DNA from: Pontibacter cellulosilyticus | Lineage (GTDB): Bacteria; Bacteroidota; Bacteroidia; Cytophagales; Hymenobacteraceae | DNA length: 64,000 nt | Assembly (NCBI RefSeq): GCF_014306105.1 | Contig: NZ_JACRVF010000001.1 | Coordinates: 372,001 to 436,000, forward strand | Direction: 5' to 3' | Shown here: piece by piece, positions 59,714 to 64,000 of the stretch | Numbering within the stretch: the first letter of the stretch is position 1 | Layout: every line of letters starts with the position of its first letter | Position numbers and translations under genes: made by a program | The notes under the pieces: model-generated | What the model was told of the DNA's origin: nothing | Databases searched by the model: none | The model's input: the letters and a program-made list of their open reading frames with translations, nothing else

Positions 59714-60607
59714 TTAGGTTCTCTCCACCTGTAATCTGGCGGGCTTCAGTGCTTCCGAATCCTTAAAAAACTCTCTTGTATCAATGTTGTACACGTTGCC
59801 TTTTGCAAGCACGTGCATGATCAGGTTGGAGATAGCCACTGGCCTTCCCGGATCCACTTCTTCTATGTTGGTATACTTTACTTCATGGCTATCGGCTATT
59901 ACTACCAGGTTGGAACCAATGGTTTCAATCATATGGCCTTCTGTTATAAGCACGCCAGTGTCTTCACCTAAACCAATACCTACTGTTTTAGGATGCGTTA
60001 CTACCGCCTCCATAAGTCTGCCAAAGCGGCCCCGTGTTACAAAGTGTGTATCAATAATTACCTCATCTATAAAGCCCAAACCATGCCCGATCTTTACAGA
60101 GCCTCTAAGCAAAGATTCTGGTGCGCTACCGCCCTTGATCATGATCTTCGACATGGCCATGGCCCCGGCACTGGTTCCTGCTATTATAAAATCCTCATTC
60201 AGGTAGCGGTCCAATAAAATATCTACTATCTCGGTGCCATGGAACATCCTGGTAATCCTGGACTGATCGCCGCCACTGAACATAATACCATCTGCTTGCC
60301 TGATGCGCTCTATATACTCTGGGTTATGAGCTTCTTCTTCGGTTTTGATATGCATCAGGTTTATGTTTTCTGCCCCCAGAATTCCAAATGCGCTCAGGTA
60401 ACGCTCTCCAACTTCTTCCGGTATCATTGAGGCAGTTGTAATCACCTCTATCTGCGGGTTCTTTACAGGTATCTCCTGCAGAAACCGTTTTAAGATGCCG
60501 AGTTCAAAAAAATCGAGATAGTACTTCTTCTTAGATTTAGGGTTAGGGTAACTTCCTTTGTCTTCGTTGCCTCCAACTGCAATAAGTTTTCCTTTAGGTC
60601 TGTTCAC
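59714..60607 (-). CDS. cphB: Cyanophycinase
   Basis: 297 aa, S51-family serine peptidase. GKLIAVGGNEDKG, FSGGDQSRITRMF and the nucleophile elbow AGTSAGAMAMS (S147) are diagnostic. It cleaves cyanophycin, a nitrogen reserve polymer, to beta-Asp-Arg dipeptides. There is no signal peptide, so it acts on intracellular granules. No cyanophycin synthetase is in the window. Confidence 0.93.
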   Translation of the reverse strand: MNRPKGKLIAVGGNEDKGSYPNPKSKKKYYLDFFELGILKRFLQEIPVKNPQIEVITTASMIPEEVGERYLSAFGILGAENINLMHIKTEEEAHNPEYIERIRQADGIMFSGGDQSRITRMFHGTEIVDILLDRYLNEDFIIAGTSAGAMAMSKIMIKGGSAPESLLRGSVKIGHGLGFIDEVIIDTHFVTRGRFGRLMEAVVTHPKTVGIGLGEDTGVLITEGHMIETIGSNLVVIADSHEVKYTNIEEVDPGRPVAISNLIMHVLAKGNVYNIDTREFFKDSEALKPARLQVERT

Positions 60608-60937
60608 GTCGGGTTTTCAAATTTAATTTAATAGAAAACCTGCGGCCTTTCCATTTGTTCTGCCGCAGCATTTCTCCTGATAAGAGTACCGCTTTTAGCC
60701 AAATTCGTTTCAAAAATCGTTGTTTTGATTTAAAGTGATTGCGGTATGCATAAACCATTATATAGGTTTGTTAGTTTATATGATATTAGATATATTATAC
60801 CGGAAGGCCTGTTTACCATAGCTTGAACGACATTGCCTAATAAAAACTATACTTTTATAAACCCGCAGTATAGCCTGCCGTATAGATAGCCACGAACAAA
60901 ACAAGAATACTTTTTTAACGCGTAACCTTTCCAAGCT
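60608..60937. other. Intergenic region, 330 bases, divergent promoters
   Basis: It carries the promoters of the cyanophycinase (minus) and DUF892 (plus) genes. 60770-60800 is AT-rich. A TATACTT copy lies near 60848. I saw no ORF or strong hairpin. Confidence 0.6.
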
Positions 60938-61429
60938 ATGAAACTTAATAATTTGAAAGACCTATTAATCCACGAACTTAAAGACATCTACAACGCTGAG
61001 CAGCAGATCACGAAAGCGCTTCCTAAGATGATAAAGGAATGCTCTTCTGATAAACTGAAACAAGCTTTCCAGGACCATTTGCAGGTAACTGAGAAGCAGA
61101 TTCAACGTCTGGAGAAAGTTTTTGATATGATCGGAGAAAAGGCCACCGGTGAGAAGTGTAAAGCCATGGAAGGTATCATCAAAGAGTGTGAATCCATGAT
61201 GAGTGAGAGAGCTGACAAGAGTGTAATGGATGCTGCTCTTATTGCCTGCGCACAGCGCGTAGAACATTATGAGATTGCTGCTTATGGTACTGTCCGTACT
61301 TATGCTAACCAGCTGGGTATGCGGGATGTGGTACAGCAACTTGAAATGACACTGGAAGAAGAGAAGCAAACAGACGCTCTTTTAACACAGATCGCAGAAC
61401 AAGCTGTGAACATCAAAGCCGAGAGATAA
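60938..61429 (+). CDS. DUF892 (YciE/YciF) ferritin-like protein
   Basis: 163 aa, a four-helix bundle with carboxylate/histidine metal-ligand patterns: ELKDIYNAEQQITKALPKM, ACAQRVEHYEIAAYG and LEEEKQTDALL. The YciF family is induced by stress in enterobacteria and binds a di-iron centre; the reaction is unproven. Monocistronic, with a strong downstream hairpin. Confidence 0.92.
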   Translation: MKLNNLKDLLIHELKDIYNAEQQITKALPKMIKECSSDKLKQAFQDHLQVTEKQIQRLEKVFDMIGEKATGEKCKAMEGIIKECESMMSERADKSVMDAALIACAQRVEHYEIAAYGTVRTYANQLGMRDVVQQLEMTLEEEKQTDALLTQIAEQAVNIKAER

Positions 61430-61475
61430 TAAACTTGCTAAGGCAACTAACTTAGCATCTTAGAGCGATACGGAA

Positions 61476-61532
61476 AAAACTCTGTCCTTTCGCCTGGCTT
61501 ACCCAAGCAGGTAATGAAAGAGACAGAGTTTT
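61476..61532 (+). terminator. Long terminator hairpin of the DUF892 gene
   Basis: Outer stem AAAACTCTGTC / GACAGAGTTTT with an inner CCTGGCTT / AAGCAGG pairing, followed by a T-rich tract. Confidence 0.8.
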
Positions 61533-61550
61533 CGCTTTTTACAAAAAACA

Positions 61551-61579
61551 AAATCCCGGCCTAATGCAGGCCGGGATTT
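61551..61579 (-). terminator. Terminator of the aminopeptidase gene
   Basis: Perfect 12-bp stem AAATCCCGGCCT / AGGCCGGGATTT with a five-base loop. Confidence 0.9.
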
Positions 61580-61599
61580 ATTGTTGATTTATACTTTGA

Positions 61600-63498
61600 C
61601 TACTTTAATAATTCATCCAAGGTAACAGTAGAAACTGCATGGTAATTTGGTCTTGCCTTAGCATAAATAGCCAATGCTTTCTTCTTTCCTTCAGGTGTTG
61701 CAATCAACGCCTTGTAGATTGGCACTAGGAACTTACGACGGCCAACACTGGTCAGGAACGTATCCATGGCTTTGTCTGCTGTAACGTAGTTGTTCTTGAT
61801 TGCATGCAGGAACCATGCAGCCAGTACCTCCGAGTTACCAGAGTTAGTAAAGTTAAATGCTTTGTCCAGTTCAGCCATTTGCTGCTGACTCATATTTTCT
61901 GGCAGCATACGTATAAAATGCAGCCACTCGTGGCTTGACCAGTCTTTGGTGTTTAGTTGCGCTGCAGGCTTGCCGCCTTTCCAGGCATTAAAGGCTTCCT
62001 CCACTTTGGCAAATCGGGTAGAGGTAGGGGCCACAAAGTTTTCAGGCAATCCTGGCGAGTATACCCATCCCTCAATATTAATCTTCTCTGCCAGTTGCTC
62101 ATCACCCTTGATCAGCTCAGATCTCAGAAAATCCAAGAACTTATCGGTATTCGTGCTCTGGAAGGCAAATGTGTTGAAGTAGTCATTCACGAATTTATCG
62201 AAACGCTCACGGCCTACTGCCTTCTCGATATTCTGTAAAAAGAAGTTTCCTTTTTCATAGGCTATATCCGTTAGTCCCTCGTCCGGGTCGCGGCCTTCCA
62301 GGTCCAGTTTAAGTTGTGTGTCTTCGTTGTCTGCGCCTTTCTCGTCTATGGTTTTCTGCAGGTCCTGGTAGCCAAGCACATTCAGCATGTCCGCGTACTC
62401 TTTGCCGTACAGTTCTTCCATAATGCGGCGTTCAAAGTATACAGTAAAGCCTTCATTCAGCCAGAAGTCGTTCCAGGTGGCATTGGTAACAAGGTTACCG
62501 CTCCAGCTATGTGCCAGTTCGTGAGCAATCAGGCTGGTTAGCGATCTGTCTTTGGCTAGCACAGTAGGCGTTACAAACGTAAGGCGCGGGTTCTCCATAC
62601 CTCCGAACGGGAAAGAAGGCGGCAACACCAGCAGGTCGTAGCGGTCCCATCTATACTTTCCGTAGATCTTTTCGGCGGCCACCAGCATTTTATCCATTTC
62701 GGCAAACTCGTAAGCGGCGGCCTTGATGGTGGCAGGCTCTGCGTAGATGCCTGTCTGTGGACCAACCTTTTCGAAAACAAGATCGCCAACCGATAGTGCC
62801 ATCAGGTACGACGGAATCGGCTGCTTCATCTCGAAAGTATAAACGCCGGTATTGTTTTTCTGCATCGGGTTCTCGGCACTCATAACAGCCAGCAGTTCTT
62901 TCGGCACTTTAACCTTTGCGTTATAGGTAAAGCGTACGCCTGGGCTATCCTGTATCGGAATCCAGGTGCGGGCAAGTATAGCCTGCGATTGCGTGAACAG
63001 GAAAGGGTGCTTTTTACCAGCGGTTTGTTGTGGGTTTAGCCACTGCAGTGCTGCTGCATCCGGAGAGGTTTTATATTTAATAGTTACCTTTTTAGTATCA
63101 GGTTTGATGTTGACGGTAAGCGGCTGCCCCAAAAACTCCTTGTTTTCGCCTAACTGGAAAGTAGTTTCTTCCATGTTGTCGCCGAGGTATACTTTGTCTA
63201 TCTGCAGGTTCCTGGTGTCGAAGATGATCTTATCGGTTCCCGTCAGGTTTTCGATCAGGTAGGAGGCTGTTCCGCTGATTACCTTCTGGTCAAAGTTAAC
63301 ATCAATGTCCAGGTCCAGGTGTTTGGCTACTGCCTCTGCAGGCTGTGCGTAGCTGTGAACATCTGCCGAAATTTTCTCGGTTGAGGTTTGTTCTGAAGTC
63401 ATAGTTTCGCCGTCTTTGGTTGGTTGTGAAGTACAGGAGGCAAGTTGCAGGGCACCTGCCATGCTTAAGCCAAGTAAGCAACGTTGGTATGGTTTCAT
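61600..63498 (-). CDS. M1 family aminopeptidase lipoprotein (LTA4H-like)
   Basis: 632 aa. Lipobox LASC (Cys near 22). The catalytic domain has GGMENP, the zinc motif HELAHSW and the distal Glu in WLNEGFTVY. The C-terminal helical domain resembles leukotriene A4 hydrolase/aminopeptidase B. It is surface- or periplasm-attached and trims peptides. Start at ATG 63498. Confidence 0.94.
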   Translation of the reverse strand: MKPYQRCLLGLSMAGALQLASCTSQPTKDGETMTSEQTSTEKISADVHSYAQPAEAVAKHLDLDIDVNFDQKVISGTASYLIENLTGTDKIIFDTRNLQIDKVYLGDNMEETTFQLGENKEFLGQPLTVNIKPDTKKVTIKYKTSPDAAALQWLNPQQTAGKKHPFLFTQSQAILARTWIPIQDSPGVRFTYNAKVKVPKELLAVMSAENPMQKNNTGVYTFEMKQPIPSYLMALSVGDLVFEKVGPQTGIYAEPATIKAAAYEFAEMDKMLVAAEKIYGKYRWDRYDLLVLPPSFPFGGMENPRLTFVTPTVLAKDRSLTSLIAHELAHSWSGNLVTNATWNDFWLNEGFTVYFERRIMEELYGKEYADMLNVLGYQDLQKTIDEKGADNEDTQLKLDLEGRDPDEGLTDIAYEKGNFFLQNIEKAVGRERFDKFVNDYFNTFAFQSTNTDKFLDFLRSELIKGDEQLAEKINIEGWVYSPGLPENFVAPTSTRFAKVEEAFNAWKGGKPAAQLNTKDWSSHEWLHFIRMLPENMSQQQMAELDKAFNFTNSGNSEVLAAWFLHAIKNNYVTADKAMDTFLTSVGRRKFLVPIYKALIATPEGKKKALAIYAKARPNYHAVSTVTLDELLK

Positions 63499-63828
63499 AG
63501 GTTTTATAAGTGTCTGAATGAACTAAGATAGGCAATATTTTGGCCAAACTGAAAATACACTGGTTACAGAGCCGGCCGCGGAATGAATTTGTAAATATAT
63601 AGTGCCTCAGCTTTAGTCCTTCAAGTATAACCAGGAAGTAAAATATTTAGCCTGGTAGCTTCCATTGTATCATCTGTTATGTTGTATAACTTTTTGTACT
63701 GTTTTAAAGTACAAATACCTTAAAAGGCTGTAAAATAATATATGCCTTTTTTAAATTGTATAAAATCAATATTTTGATTGGAGGTTGAGCAGGTTTTTCT
63801 CTTCAGCTCCCTAAAAAGAACATAGATC
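63499..63828. other. Intergenic region, 330 bases, divergent promoters
   Basis: It contains an 8-bp inverted repeat TTTGTACT / AGTACAAA (63693-63700 and 63708-63715), a candidate operator, and an AAGTATA copy near 63622. No gene seen. Confidence 0.55.
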
Positions 63829-64000
63829 ATGAACCCTTATAAAGACTATAAATACCTACTGTTCACCCTTATTTTGGGTGTTAGTTCACTGTTGGTTGGC
63901 TGTAATAATTCTGATGGTGAAGCTACAACTGCAAAAAACGGAATTGAGAAAGTAGGTGAGATATTTAGCCAAAAAGAACTGCCGCAGGCTAACACAGACA
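63829..64000 (+). CDS. Lipoprotein, 5' end only
   Basis: The ATG at 63829 opens a frame that runs off the window (57 residues visible). MNPYKDYKYLLFTLILGVSS leads to the lipobox LVGC, followed by a polar linker (NNSDGEATTAKNGIEKVGEI). The remaining domain cannot be seen, so no function is assigned. Confidence 0.8.
   Translation, partial: MNPYKDYKYLLFTLILGVSSLLVGCNNSDGEATTAKNGIEKVGEIFSQKELPQANTD

Noticed and set aside
1..64000. AAGTATA copies as ordinary promoters only
   Set aside because: Many copies lie deep inside genes in both orientations and are not followed by start codons; only a few (for example 11988) overlap plausible -7 boxes.
1..64000. tRNA, rRNA, CRISPR and insertion sequences
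   Set aside because: None was recognised by reading both strands; short tRNA genes could still be missed without a covariance-model search.

Overview
The window looks like chromosomal DNA of a Bacteroidota member, most likely Cytophagales/Hymenobacteraceae (Pontibacter-like). Evidence: outer-membrane beta-barrel receptors with carboxypeptidase-like N-terminal domains, a LytS/LytTR pair, membrane-bound AraC regulators, an S46 peptidase, a bacteriophytochrome kinase, few visible Shine-Dalgarno sequences, and several TAnnTTTG-type -7 boxes. The genus is inference. I see no rRNA, tRNA, CRISPR array, phage or intact insertion sequence. It reads as ordinary chromosome with a few accessory modules.

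Layout. 0-10 kb: LytTR regulator and its kinase, a divergent TonB-type receptor, an acyltransferase, a membrane AraC regulator and a second large receptor. 10-21 kb: DUF2062 protein; AraC regulator divergent from a cupin/di-haem cytochrome pair; OmpA-like lipoprotein; Ada-type alkyltransferase; two related TPR proteins; ECF sigma factor with a membrane partner; Xre/RES toxin-antitoxin pair; beta-CASP hydrolase; acetyltransferase. 21-34 kb: small outer-membrane protein, LysM amidase, AddB-like nuclease, small membrane and VOC proteins, bacteriophytochrome kinase, AddA-like helicase-nuclease, then a 665-base gene-free segment that resembles a dispersed repeat. 34-48 kb: DEAD-box RNA helicase with a long leader, several housekeeping and hypothetical genes, two FAD oxidoreductases, a secreted nuclease lying tail to tail with a NuiA-type nuclease inhibitor, a dienoyl-CoA-reductase-like SDR, a methyltransferase broken by one in-frame TGA, and a dipeptidase. 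48-64 kb: lipoproteins, a DPP11-like S46 peptidase, PaiB, a PIN-PhoH protein, an AlbA_2 protein, DUF3127, an isoaspartyl peptidase convergent with a cyanophycinase, a YciF-like ferritin-fold protein, an M1 aminopeptidase and the start of a further lipoprotein.

The most unusual signal is not a gene. The heptamer AAGTATA and its complement TATACTT recur about twice per kb, inside genes on both strands and in at least two reading frames, in intergenic DNA, in tandem copies, and in terminator hairpin loops. I counted 22 in the first 10.9 kb, against about 1.3 expected for one heptamer on both strands with equal base use. The 2.8-kb receptor gene at 7257-10067 contains none. Other points of interest are an array of 21-bp-phased repeats between the kinase and the receptor (candidate LytTR sites), paired 21-bp-spaced direct repeats upstream of the toxin-antitoxin genes, the nuclease/inhibitor pair, the cyanophycin-degradation pair, and two long inverted repeats built from short degenerate units.
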